Source of the DNA: Heligmosomoides polygyrus polygyrus
Lineage: Eukaryota; Nematoda; Chromadorea; Rhabditida; Heligmosomidae
DNA length: 64,000 nucleotides
Reading direction: 5' to 3'
Assembly: GCA_947396885.1 (NCBI GenBank)
Contig: OX377206.1
Coordinates: forward strand, 3,189,634 to 3,253,633
The notes under the pieces were generated by a model that worked only from the letters and a program-made list of their open reading frames with translations, did not search any database and was not told where the DNA came from. Shown here piece after piece: positions 43,851 to 55,108 of this stretch. Both the position numbers and the translations under genes were made by a program. Position 1 is the stretch's first letter; each line of letters starts with the position of its first letter.

Positions 43851-45424
43851 CTCCTGTCTTTTGGTTTTTGGGCGGAATAGACGGAAAAAACCGCCGTTTC
43901 CGCCACTTTTCCATAACTCCCTTCAAAGTACTTTGATCAGAAAACAACTGCGACCATTCGAATCTACTCTGAATGATCTATCCAGTAATGTAGGTAGCAC
44001 CCAACGGTTCTCAAAAAAGTTGATTCGGTGACCTATATAGTCTCGACGGCGGCGACCTCCCTCCGTCGCTCGAGATAATTGCTCCCACAGGGAATATCTC
44101 CCGAGCTGGTCAGAATAAGAAGCTTTTTAAGTAAATTTCTTGTCTTCTACCTGTTCTACGCTCTGAGTGGTTCACTTTTTAATAGATGGTAAAAATTATG
44201 GTCATTTTGATGTAGTTCTTGGCAAGATTTTCCTAATCTAGGTTCCCAGTTTTTGGAAATCTGCCGATTTCACGGACTCACATTCGGTCTCCGCTTCGCC
44301 CATAAAAACCCGAATTTCAGTGTTCAATTTAACTAGAGACATTCTGCAAGATGGCTTACAGAAAACTATCATAGTAAAACGGTTCAAAAACTATGAGCCG
44401 CCAAAGCCACCTACAGGGTCAATTGTTGATGGAAAATGGGATTTTTGTCAATTTAACTTGATGTTAGAAACCCTGCCTTCAGGAGGGCGGATCGCAGATT
44501 CATAGGTTTACGAGATTGCTCTGTCACCAACAACATGTGGTCTCCTTGGCTTGAAGGTGTGGTTGTAGCTCAAGTATACAAGCGGCCAAACTCCGCAAGA
44601 AGCATGAAATGGCTCTAGCACAATATCGGGTAGAAAACTTGTTTCAGAATGGGAAACTTTCTTAACCGCTGATTTCTCCAGTAAATTCTGAGTCGAATAG
44701 TGTTAATTTTTATACTTTTCCGTTACCTTAACCATTTTCTGAATTTCTGTGGACTCTGCCTGACTGTGGGATGCGGCGGTCTGAACCATGATTAGGGCCA
44801 CCGCGACTACCAGTGTACTGACCTCACGCGACCCCCTTGACGTCTGATGCCGCCCTGCAGACATCTTACCGCCTCTCAAGATCCATCGTACTCCTGCTCG
44901 TTATTGATCTTCTTCAAATGTACGACTAGGTTTTTTAAATGGAAGCTATCACTATTAATTAGATAGCGTGCTCTATCACCACTGAATGCGTCGTGGTGTA
45001 CTGCTTTGTTTGACCTTGATTTCTATTTAACCTTGATGTCAGTCTGACCCGCATCTCTCCAAAATGTCCGTATTTTTTCAAAACGCATCGCATTAAAAGA
45101 TGAAAAATTTCTGCTCCCTTCGGCGTCACTCTGCAGAAGGAAAGTCCTGCTCCAGCAACAGCCTTCATATGTTATAATGTTTTAAGGCTTCATCAATTAT
45201 GAAAGAACTCTCGAATGGTCAATACATCCGTGTATAGTGATGGTTGCCTTAACTTTGGCTCAGAGGGCAGATAATATAAAAAGAAAGATGTAACAACCCA
45301 AAGTTACGGCTTAAATTTAAGTGGTGGCAAAGAAACCGGTTTAATTGTTATAAAAACAGCCTTTAAAAATGTTAGCCGAAATTGTGCAGCTTCTAAGGTT
45401 GTTCTTATCAAAAATAGGGTTAAA

Positions 45425-45625
45425 GGATAAAGGATGGCGTTCCCTTTGGGATGCACCGCGCAATTCACATCTACTTGATGTCACGGAGGCAGGAATAAGG
45501 ATTTGACCTGTACAATGACTTGCGGTGGTTAACCAATAAGCATTTATGCTTTCTGAAACAGGAACTTGAAATCGAGTGCAAGGCGACAGCTGATACTCTC
45601 TTACTGTGCCCCACGCACCCAAAGT
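45425..45625 (-). repeat. SINE copy inside the 3.16-kb element
   Basis: Minus-strand copy with a degraded head (complement of CTGTGCCCCACGC) and the GACTTGCGGTGG landmark at about 45520. Confidence 0.55.
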
Positions 45626-45969
45626 CAAGAAACCGCTCAAAATTCTTTTGTTTTGTTTTATCCAAATACGCTTTATCCAAATATAACACTATTCTGCAGT
45701 TTTTTATTATTTTAAGTAGTTTCCAACACATAAAAGTGAACAACTGTAGACGTATTTGGACCAGATAATGGCCTATCGATGAACGAGTCAGATTTTATCT
45801 TTACCAGGATGATCGGACACTAATTCATTGGAGCTGAAGGGATGGAAGACTTTATTAGCTTGGCTGCGAGACATGAACCAAGAGTCAAGAGTCGGAGTGC
45901 ATATGAAGTCGGCTCTCGATTGCGCTAGCACGCGCCAAATGAATATTAATGTAGAAAACTCACATTTTT

Positions 45970-46215
45970 GGGTGTAGCGCAGTCGGAGGAGGCGCCGACT
46001 GTCGACTGCACCCGATACCAGGTTCCTGCTTCGGATTTCCCACCCAGGCCAACCAAGCCTTCCATCCCTCCGGGGTAGGTGAATTGGTACCAGGATTGTC
46101 TGGGAAGGACAAAACACTGACTTATACATCGGCTGGCCACCACAAGTCATTGTATGGCCAAATACGCGTTCAAATCACGTCCACATATCCCATAGGTAGA
46201 ATGCGTGGCGGATTC
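45970..46215 (+). repeat. tRNA-derived SINE copy, best-preserved
   Basis: GTAGCGCAGTCGGAGGAGGC (A box) at 45976, CACCCGATACCAGGTTCCTG, CTTCCATCCCTCCGGGGTAG, CCACAAGTCATTGTATGGCC, and tail GTAGAATGCGTGGCGGATTC ending about 46215. Good family reference. Confidence 0.75.
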
Positions 46216-46587
46216 GAAAAAGGGTCAAGTAAGTAGTAGTATATAGTAGGCCGTTCTTTATTCATTCCATCCAATTATGTTATTGATACACAAATTCCTA
46301 TCTAAGGAGGGAGTCAGTGAGCCCGGTTGGGTATTCTGAACAAGATCGGGGCATCAGACGAGAGTCACAGAACTGCATTCCGTTTTTGCTAAATGCCCAC
46401 GGCGATGCAAAAATGACAAAAAATGCATAATAAACCCGTTTCGACTTCGGATCGAGAAGAAAGGAGGTGGGTGTATCGTGTGTGATTGCATCTCAAAAAC
46501 GCGTTGAGTCATGCCGTCCTTTATCGTTTTTTATCTTTTTCTATTACAGTGATTATTGCTAATTTGTAAGATTCTCTCCGGAAACGT

Positions 46588-46835
46588 GGTAGCACAGTCG
46601 AAAAGGCGTCGGCTGTCAAGTGCATCCCATTCCAGGTTCTTGGTGCGGATCTCTTGCCCAGAGCAGCCAATCCCTCCTTCCATATTCATCTACGGCATTG
46701 GAGAAATTGTTTGGGAAGGATAATACACCGACTTGTCCATCAGCTGGCCGCTGCAAGTCATTGTATAGACCAAATACGCTTTCAAATTGCTTTAACGGCA
46801 TCCCGTGGCAGTAGAATGCGTGGGGCATACCAAAA
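46588..46835 (+). repeat. tRNA-derived SINE copy
   Basis: Head GTGGTAGCACAGTCGAAAAG at 46585, TGCATCCCATTCCAGGTTCT, tail GTAGAATGCGTGGGGCATAC. Second plus-strand copy within the same transposon. Confidence 0.7.
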
Positions 46836-47427
46836 GCTATTGAGCAAAAGGGATTGATTCTTTTATCCTTGTATCCTTTGTAGACCATGCTATTTCCTCC
46901 ACTATTAAAATGATTTGTGGAAAATAAGGAAATTCCAAAAGGCCTACGTATATATGTATGTCTCGAATTCTGCAGCAGTGAGTAGTGAGCTGTGTTAAAA
47001 CATGGCCCTGTTTGGAGAAACTGGAAAAATCCGCGCTATAAAGGTTCGCGGCATAATCGAAGCTACTGTTTTCACACTGCTTTATGTGTGCATTTATCTA
47101 AAATCCCATGCAAAAATCGCTAAACGGCTACCGGTTACAGCATATTTCTTGTTGGAGTTCGGTTACTTCAGCCGGTCAATTGCCCTTAACCTTATGGAAG
47201 CAAAAGAGGGGCCAGTGAGTCACCCTTGGATGGAGGCAGATTGAATAATTTAGTTTCATTCAGAAACTTACCAGCCTCTCAGCTACCTCCATAAAGCTAG
47301 TTTGGTTGTCACACTCTCATTTCATCTTCTTCTCTTTCTGACTTCTGAACTGATTTAAAATAGTTGTTGGCATTACTTTAATAATCTCAAGTAGCTTAGA
47401 TCAGAATAAGTTTAAAAGACCAAAACC

Positions 47428-47470
47428 CCTGAGCCGGAGAGCACTACGGCTTCCTCCGACTGCGCCACCC
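47428..47470 (-). repeat. SINE head fragment
   Basis: Complement of CTTCCTCCGACTGCGCCACC gives the A-box end only. Confidence 0.5.
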
Positions 47471-48088
47471 CTCGCTTATTTTGCAGATATTTGTTAAATT
47501 TGGCAGTAAATATTACTAGCCATATGATAGAAGTCGTTGCATAGTCGAATGGCGCACTCCTAAAAGGGTTTAACTAACCCACCATTATCTTTGAGTCGGC
47601 GAATTTGTGCAAGACTTGTTCGGGAGTCCACCGAATGAATCGAATATGTGATCACAAAGCGAACGGCTTTCGTTCTTTTCACACAAATCCCCGTTTTCAA
47701 TTAAGTATTAACTGTAATCAACAGAGCTCCTCAATCTCCCATTGCGACAATACGTCGACGAACAGAGCCGAACCTTTAAGGTTTCCATAAAACTATATTT
47801 TGGGTAAGGCATGTCTTTCCCCATATACTCAGGAAGGAGCTATTTTTTAAATTTTCTCAGGCTAAGCCTTTAAGAGAATATACCGGTATCTCAGAGAAGT
47901 GTAGGCCAGAAAAAAACTGTAATCAAAATTAAATAAGGCAGTACACCACGACGCGTTCAGTGGTGATAGAACACGCTATCTAATTAATAGTGATAGCTTC
48001 CATTTAAAAAACCTAGTCGTACATTTGAAGAAGATCAATAACGAGCAGGAGTACAGTACCGCCGCTAAACATTCAACCAAACGACGTT

Positions 48089-48119
48089 TGCGACGCAAAA
48101 ACGCGTTTTTTGCGTCGCA
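48089..48119. repeat. hairpin TGCGACGCAAAA..TTTTGCGTCGCA
   Basis: A 13-14-bp stem around a CGCG centre, present in both arms of the giant repeat (mirror copy about 52893-52923). It therefore predates the duplication. Confidence 0.75.
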
Positions 48120-49153
48120 TCATGATAACTTTGTTCAAAATAAAGGCTTTCTCACCAAAATTCACAAGGGCTCCTAGCATCATCCTACCTACCAATGGGC
48201 ATGCAACCGCCGTTAAAAAATGGATGGAAGCCTGAAAACCAGTGCCGCAATTAAGGAGGGTCCTAATTGCTGTGACCCGACCCAGCACCGTCGCCGAGTC
48301 TCGCTTAATTATGTCCCCAGGCGCAAATAGTGCTGCCCAGTTGAATTTTAAAATTCTTAAACCTAATTAAATTGTATTTTCTTGCTGCTTATGACATTCC
48401 CCTGGCCGCGACAATTCATTTGGTACCAAATTTGGCAGGAAAATGTCTGAAGCTGCTTCAACTGATTTTGTTTATTTCAACGGAAGCATCCTCAGTTTAA
48501 ACCTGCTATTGTAGCTTGCAATCTACTCATCTTTATGGAGGGAGAATGACATAGAAAATTTACGTTTCGAGTTCACTTTGGGCATCTGTGTGTTGATTGC
48601 AATTCGTCAAAACTGCAAGTGAACCTTGGTAATGAACACTCCCTGTTGCCGATTTTGGCTGCGAATATCTACGTCCTCAGCAAATGAGTTAGTCAAAAAA
48701 TATGTTGGCTAACAGTGCGCAATGTAGAGACTCCAAGTATCAAATATCCTGAAGCCAGGAAATCAGATGCCCGAATTTCAGCTGGTTAAAGTGAAGACTT
48801 CTTTCAAAAGTGCGGCTGAGCTTCTACAGCGTTTCATGCGCAGTCTTTGCAGAGTGAATGCTGGGAAGCCCAGAATTCATATTAAGTATTTTTTCGCTCA
48901 AAATTTTCAACCAGCCCAGACGCCAATATTTCGACGCACCAGATCGAGCGTCGATGTAGAGGTCTTAGTCGACCATAATTGCACTGACCTGACATGCCCT
49001 ACAGAGCCATTGCACTCGGCTGCATGACCAACGAATCCCTCACTTCTCTTTCTCGTAACTACGGGCCTCTTCGACCTTATGCAGCTCACCAATATCGATC
49101 TATGCTGCCAAATCTCGATGAGTTTTTGGGTTTTCCGGATTGCGTACATCATA

Positions 49154-50370
49154 TTAGGTTGTCCGGGAAGTTCCCAGCGTTTTCGCGTTTTAAGTGCTTC
49201 ACTTTGAACTAACATAACTTTCTCAAATCTTATGGCATTTATTATTAGTCGAAGTAGGCACCGCTCGAGTCAGCACACTTTTGCCAATGGGAACAAGTCG
49301 ACTTATTCCATCAATGAAAGAATTAGGTGGTCGAGATTCGATAAAATTCACGAAAGCTGTTTTGGCTTGGTGTTGACTGGTGAAGGTTTTACCAACGAGA
49401 AAGTTCTGAAAGTGTTTGAAAAGACGGCAGTCCGTTGGTGAGAAGCCTGGAGAATATGACGGGTGAGGCAGAATTTCAACCCTTAGTTCGTTTAATGTTC
49501 ATGTGGTGATTTGCGAAACGTGTGGCGGGCGCTATCGTGCAAAAGAATAGGGCCTCTTCTGCTGACCAATGCTAGCTGAAGTTGACCCGATTTTCGGTGA
49601 TTTTGTCGTTTCCCTTACAATAGGACTTTGCTGTGATCGTTTGGCCTAGCGCCGAAAAGTTGTAATGGATCACACCATCCGCTGACCACCACACAGTGAC
49701 CATTACCTCTTTGGGTGGAGGTTCGCCTTCGGAAAATGCCTAGGGAGTTCATCTGCGTGCAACCACTCTCCGGAACTTTTCCTGTTATCATACAAACTTT
49801 ACTTTTCATCACAAGTGATGATTCGATCCAAAAGGGGTCTGTTTTGTTGCGTGAAAGGTGAGGAGAACAAATCTCTGACAATTTTTGTCGCACACTCAAC
49901 TCTTGGGGCACCCACTTTTCGAGCTTGTTCACCTTCCCAAGGCGTTTCGAAGCATCCGCAATTGCAGTTCTACTGACGTCCAGCTCGCCCGTGATTTCGC
50001 GAACTGTTTGGGATGGTTCGGCTTCCACCAATTCCTTCGACTCGTCGTCCAGGATTGCTCTAGATCGACCGTTACGGGATGATCTTCGAGGCTGAAATCC
50101 CCAGTCCGGATTTTACCGAAGCACTGGCGCACAGTCCCTTCTCCAACTCTATTAGGCCCCACACTTGATCGGTATGTCGAGCTGTCTCGGATGCGGATTG
50201 TCCCAGTTTGAAGTTGAAATAAAATATCGCTCGGAATTGCTCTTTCGACATACTCCAAAAAGCCCTTTAAGAACAGAAATATAATGCGCAACACAAGTTG
50301 AATTTTTACTTGATAATAGACGAATGAAAGATAGCAACGCAAAACGCTGAGAATTTTCCGAACAACCTAA
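49154..50370 (-). mobile_element. mariner at the inner edge of the left arm
   Basis: Termini TTAGGTTGTCCGGGAAGTTC and complement TTAGGTTGTTCGGAAAATTC, with TA at 49152-49153 and 50371-50372. 1217 bp. The inverted-repeat homology stops exactly at its left edge. Confidence 0.85.
49615..50245 (-). pseudogene. mariner transposase, decayed
   Basis: Minus-strand frames give MSKEQFRAIFYFNF near 50245, EAEPSQTVREITGELDVSRT, NKLEKWVPQELSVRQKLSEI, and an eroded first catalytic block (VMKSKVCMITGK where relatives have CDEKWxxYDN). Several frameshifts; the second and third catalytic Asp blocks are unrecognisable or lost. Confidence 0.75.
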
Positions 50371-50389
50371 TAACACGAGTTTGTTGGCT

Positions 50390-50610
50390 GAAAATTTCAG
50401 TACGATTTCTTTCGTGCTTTCATTCACTTACTCAAAAACTGAACAGTTCACTTGAAGTTTTATAACATTCTCATTTTTTGTAGAAAATAATGGTTTATAT
50501 CCTGTTCTAAAGAGCAGAACAGCGGCAGTTTTTAGTAAACAACATAACAAAGAAATTTGTAAAAACACATATTCTCACCTTGATACTCCATGTAAGCAGC
50601 GTTCACACTG
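50390..50610. repeat. dispersed repeat, partner of 27060-27350
   Basis: Contains CACTTACTCAAAAACTGAACAG, TAAAGAGCAGAACAGCGGCA and GTAAGCAGCGTTCACAC, in the same orientation as the 27-kb copy. It lies between two transposons. Confidence 0.55.
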
Positions 50611-50613
50611 TTA

Positions 50614-51502
50614 GGGGGTGGGGCAAAAGTAATGAGACAAATTGAAAAAAATTCTTGATCTCTTCATAACTCAATTACAAATCAACTATGCTGAGGAATA
50701 TGTGTGCCATTAAGGTCAATGACTTGCTGTCATCGCTCAGCCAACTTCCTGATCCCATCCTTCCAGAACTGCTTGGGCCTGGTGTTGATCAACTGCTCGA
50801 TATGATTGTCAAGTACTGCTTGGGTTCTTGTGTCCCTTCCGACCAGGAAGTCCCGTAGGCCCAAGAAGTGGTGGTAGTCGCATGGAAAGATGTCCGGCGA
50901 ATACGGTGGGCGAAGCATGTAAACGTAGCCCAGCTGGGCAAGCTGATCCATGGTCACTTTTGCCCGATGGAGTGCGGCGTTGTCGAAAAAAGGACCTTCT
51001 TGACGCGCTGCGACTGAATAAGTTCGAGTCGCAGGTCCATCTCTTCGATTTCGTTTACCATGGCCTTGGAGTCCATCGTCGTGCTTTTGGTAAACAACTT
51101 CCAGTACACCGGTCCATGGGCGCAGACCCAAAAGCTCTGAAGGTGCTTCTATCCGAACGAAGGTCGATAACGGGTCAATAGGCCTCACCCAGACTGGCTG
51201 CTTGGCAGGGCTAAGGTACAAGACGTACTTCTCATCTTGCGTAACTATTGAGTCCAGGCTGCTCGGAGTTAGGAATTGGGCGAGATTTGCGCGACACAGG
51301 TCGACTCTTCAGGCTGGGGTTACGGCATGAGACAGACTGCGGTTTTGGCATGCTTCTGGAAAGGGAAGAAGTGGTAACTTCTTAGGTGGCCTTCAGTAGG
51401 TAACATACAAACATACAAATACGATAAGCTCGAAACCAGACTGCAGTCCCGAGATATATGAACACGGCATGGGGTGTCTCATTACTTTTGGTCTTCCCCC
51501 CC
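50614..51502 (-). mobile_element. mariner-type element, GGGGG termini
   Basis: Ends GGGGGTGGGGCAAAAGTAAT and complement GGGGGGGAAGACCAAAAGTA, continuing into AATGAGACA, with TA on both sides. 889 bp, internally deleted. A different lineage from the TTAGGTTG mariners. Confidence 0.8.
50690..51221 (-). pseudogene. mariner transposase C-terminal part
   Basis: An open frame on the minus strand contains FFDNAALHRAKVTMDQLAQL then GYVYMLRPPYSPDIFPCDYH, with 34 residues between the two Asp as in DD34D mariners. It continues FLGLRDFLVGRDTRTQAVLD. The helix-turn-helix and first catalytic Asp are missing through deletion. Confidence 0.85.
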
Positions 51503-51859
51503 TAATATCAATCAAATAAAATTTGGGGTGAGCATTCCAAGTGCAGGGCGCAATCTGGTCTTTGACGCACTAAATGATTGCTACCTTGTTGCCTCAAAAG
51601 AAACAAAACTTATGTAAAATTATTACACACGTTTGGGCAGCTGAACCTAAAAAAATTCAAGAAAGTTATACCAAATTTTTCTTGGACAAAAAAAATATTC
51701 TACCCTTCTTGAAGTGTTTGTATTTTAACCTGTAAGAAGCTCGTTTCAAATTGGAAGATGTTTAATTTCAATTTAATTCGAAACGTGTCCAACACGACGT
51801 GAAAATGATAAATACATATTGCGGCTAGGCACACAATTTTGAGAATTATAGAATCTGTG
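51503..51859. other. unique part of the inverted-repeat spacer
   Basis: AT-rich. It does not match the sequence flanking the inner end of the left arm and no gene is visible. Confidence 0.5.
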
Positions 51860-53917
51860 TGATCTACGTAATCCGGAAAACCCAAAAACTCATCGAGATT
51901 TGGCAGCATGGATCGATATTGGTGAGCTGCATAAGGTCGAACAGGCCCGTAGTTACGAGAAAGAGAAGTGAGGGATTCGTTGGTCATGCAGCCGAGTGCA
52001 ATGGCTCTGTAGGGCATGTCAGGTCAGTGCAATTATGGTCGACTAAGATCTCTACATCGACGCTCGATCTGGTGCGTCGAAATATTGGCGTCTGGGCTGG
52101 TTGAAAATTTTGAGCGAAAAAATACTTAATATGAATTCTGGGCTTCCCAGCATTCACTCTGCAAAGACTGCGCATGAAACGCTGTAGAAGCTCAGCCGCA
52201 CTTTTGAAAGAAGTCTTCACTTTAACCAGCTGAAATTCGGGCATCTGATTTCCTGGCTTCAGGATATTTGATACTTGGAGTCTCTACATTGCGCACTGTT
52301 AGCCAACATATTTTTTGACTAACTCATTTGCTGAGGACGTAGATATTCGCAGCCAAAATCGGCAACAGGGAGTGTTCATTACCAAGGTTCACTTGCAGTT
52401 TTGACGAATTGCAATCAACACACAGATGCCCAAAGTGAACTCGAAACGTAAATTTTCTATGTCATTCTCCCTCCATAAAGATGAGTAGATTGCAAGCTAC
52501 AATAGCAGGTTTAAACTGAGGATGCTTCCGTTGAAATAAACAAAATCAGTTGAAGCAGCTTCAGACATTTTCCTGCCAAATTTGGTACCAAATGAATTGT
52601 CGCGGCCAGGGGAATGTCATAAGCAGCAAGAAAATACAATTTAATTAGGTTTAAGAATTTTAAAATTCAACTGGGCAGCACTATTTGCGCCTGGGGACAT
52701 AATTAAGCGAGACTCGGCGACGGTGCTGGGTCGGGTCACAGCAATTAGGACCCTCCTTAATTGCGGCACTGGTTTTCAGGCTTCCATCCATTTTTTAACG
52801 GCGGTTGCATGCCCATTGGTAGGTAGGATGATGCTAGGAGCCCTTGTGAATTTTGGTGAGAAAGCCTTTATTTTGAACAAAGTTATCATGATGCGACGCA
52901 AAAAACGCGTTTTTGCGTCGCAAACGTCGTTTGGTTGAATGTTTAGCGGCGGTACTGTACGATGGATCTTGAGAGGCGGTAGGATGCCTGCAGGGCGGCA
53001 TCAGACGTCAAGGGGGTCGCGTGATGTCAGTACACTGGTAGTCGCGGTCACCCTAATCATGGCTCAGACCGCCGCATTCCATAGTCATGCAGCGTCCACA
53101 GAAATTCAGAAAATGGTTAAGGTAACGGAAAAGTATAAAAATTAACACAATTCGACTCAGAATTTACTGGAGAAATCAGCGGTTAAGAAAGTTTCCCATT
53201 CTGAAACAAGTTTTCTACCCGATATTGTGCTAGAGCCATTTCATGCTTCTTGCGGAGTTTGGCCGCTTGTATACTTGAGCTACAACCACACCTTCAAGCC
53301 AAGGAGACCACATGTTGTTGGTGACAGAGCAACCTCGTAAACCTATGAATCTGCGATCCGCCCTCCTGAAGGCAGGGTTTCTAACATCAAGTTAAATTGA
53401 CAAAAATCACATTTTCCATCAACAATTGACCCTGTAGGTGGCTTTGGCGGCTCATACTTTTTGAACCGTTTTACTATGATAGTTTTCTGTAAGCCATCTT
53501 GCAGAATGTCTCTAGTTAAATTGAACACTGAAATTCGGGTTTTTATGGGCGAAGCGGAGACCGAATGTGAGTCCGTGAAATCGGCACATTTCCAAAAACT
53601 GGGAGCCTAGATTAGGAAAATCTTGCCAAGAACTACATCAAAATGACCATAATTTTTACCATCTATTAAAAAGTGAACCACTCAGAGCGTAGAACAGGTA
53701 GAAGACAAGAAATTTACTTAAAAAGCTTCTTATTCTGACCAGCTGGGTGCTACCTACATTACTGGATAGATCATTCAGAGTAGATTCGAATGGTCGCAGT
53801 TGTTTTCTGATCAAAGTACTTTGAAGGGAGTTATGGAAAAGCGGCGAAAACGGCGGTTTTTTCCGTTTATTCCGCCCAAAAACCAAAAGACAGGAGCGGT
53901 ATTGTATCAGTCTACCG
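51860..53917 (-). repeat. right arm of giant inverted repeat
   Basis: Reverse complement of the left-arm sequence without its insertions. Same hairpin, same open frames, and the empty GTAC site at 52957-52960. The outer edge is at about GGAGCGGTATTG (53905). The next sequence differs from that outside the left arm. Confidence 0.85.
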
Positions 53918-54901
53918 GCGGATCAATTCCAGAATAGGTTGTGAAGTTGTCCTCGTCATTTATCGTAAGCGACCACATCGATTAGTCGAGAACAGCGATC
54001 GATGCCCTGGTCTGCTCTGACTTTTGCCTCCGCTTCTTCTGTATTATCAAAACAAATTGTGCATGATAAAGCCATCCAGTCAGTGCCTGCTTTACGTGTA
54101 CATTATGCTGCATGTTTCCATTTCAACTATTATTTGCATGTAGGTGTACGTTGGAGTGTGCGGTGGACCTCAGGGTCAGTTGTGACGTTCGATTTTTGTT
54201 GAAAATTTATGACCCCCTGGGTGTTGATGAGCACTGGGGGGGGGGGGGTTCTTCAGGTGCTAACAAAAGAGCCCGAAGGCTATCTATCGAATGAGATCCA
54301 TGGATGACATCTAGACCACACCTTCTAAAATGGATCGCTCGTTGTACGACGTCCTCGTCACGCCCTCTGTATACTAGCTCAAATCAATTCATGCCTTGAG
54401 TGGTAGTTTAGCGCACATAAACGCTTTAGTAAAGCGCTTTAGTAAAAAAATATTTGGCATATGTTAATATGTTCTCTCTTGCCTCACACAGGAATGCGTT
54501 TTGTTGGCCTGTCGGCGCTACCAGGTACCAGTTCCGTTCCATAATCCGCGGAATGGATCGATTGAAGCGCCTCCCGTAAAGTGGCGAGTGATCTTCCGAA
54601 GCATTTTAGGTATACACGATATACAGCTCGCGCTTTCACGGCAGCTTTTATCCGAACTCAATTCGAAGGAAGTGGAACACGCAGCATTGTAAACTTGGAC
54701 AGTTGTGGACAGCATTGTTAAAACGCAAAAATTCTAAACTTTGAGAACGTCTTTTTTCGATTTCAGTCATCTCGATATGCACAATTTCCAGCGAGCAATG
54801 CACAAGCTATACAGTGACAAACTTTCCTCATCAAAGTGAGAGACATGTCAGCAAAACAATGATAGACAGAAGCCGTTCTTTCGCAGCTTACTGTCAGTGA
54901 G
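53918..54901. other. intergenic
   Basis: Holds a fragment of the 41342-41470 palindrome centre (53959-54004) and a 13-G tract (54236-54248). A plus-strand frame at 54501-54692 (ends QLLSELNSKEVEHAAL) looks mildly gene-like but has no supporting structure. Confidence 0.4.
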
Positions 54902-55106
54902 GAAGACGTCGTGAGATGAGAGCAGTTCGAGCAGTGAGGTCTTGTTCAACAGAACGCAGTAGTTGAGGGAAATACAGAGGTCGGAGAGTGGTCGCCTCAC
55001 CCAGGCAAGTATAAGTGCCAGCAGTGAGCTTTCCGTCAGTCCACAACTGGCCAAGTCCACCGTCTCAACCGGATACCCGCCGGCGATGGCACAGAACATT
55101 GAGAAG
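54902..55106 (-). CDS. leucine-rich-repeat-like exon, cut by Tc3-like insertion
   Basis: Minus strand. If the element at 55109-56615 and one TA are ignored, an acceptor CGCTTTTCTCGTAG (about 56637-56624) leads into HVYFSMFCAIAGG, then YPVETVDLASCGLTESSLLA, LILAWVRRPLSDLCISLNYC, and SLLELLSSHDVFLTD. The exon then reaches a good GTAAGC donor at 54901. Two leucine-rich units (VETVDLASCGL, LSDLCISLNYC) are visible. The insertion falls 8 bases into the exon. No neighbouring exons were identified, so the gene may be dead or extend beyond detection. Confidence 0.45.
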
Positions 55107-55108
55107 TA

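Larger units (their letters stand above)
44892..48050. mobile_element. 3.16-kb TIR element with GTAC target duplication
   Basis: 113-bp terminal inverted repeats (44892-45004, 47938-48050) begin TCCTGCTCGTTATTGATCTT and differ at about 2 positions. GTAC is duplicated at 44888-44891 and 48051-48054, and the other arm of the giant repeat keeps the uninterrupted site with a single GTAC (52957-52960). The interior holds four SINE pieces and one 80-codon open frame (47002-47244, starts MALFGETGKIRAIKV, hydrophobic middle, ends by a GTGAGT donor). No transposase recognised, so it is non-autonomous or of an unfamiliar family. Confidence 0.85.
43841..49153 (+). repeat. left arm of giant inverted repeat
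   Basis: From about CAATACCGCTCCTG (43844) to CCGGATTGCGTACATC (about 49151), this is the inverted counterpart of 51860-53917. Shared segments are very similar: conceptual translations of a 61-codon stretch (44320-44505 and 53343-53528) differ at 2 residues, and a 71-codon stretch (48073-48288 and 52723-52938) is identical. The left arm additionally carries about 100 bp at 44004-44104 and the 3.16-kb transposon at 44892-48050. A mariner ends the arm at 49154. No recognisable gene lies in the arm sequence. Confidence 0.85.

Noticed and set aside
45970..46060. possible tRNA gene
   Set aside because: A box is good but the cloverleaf cannot be completed and the same sequence recurs as a dispersed SINE.
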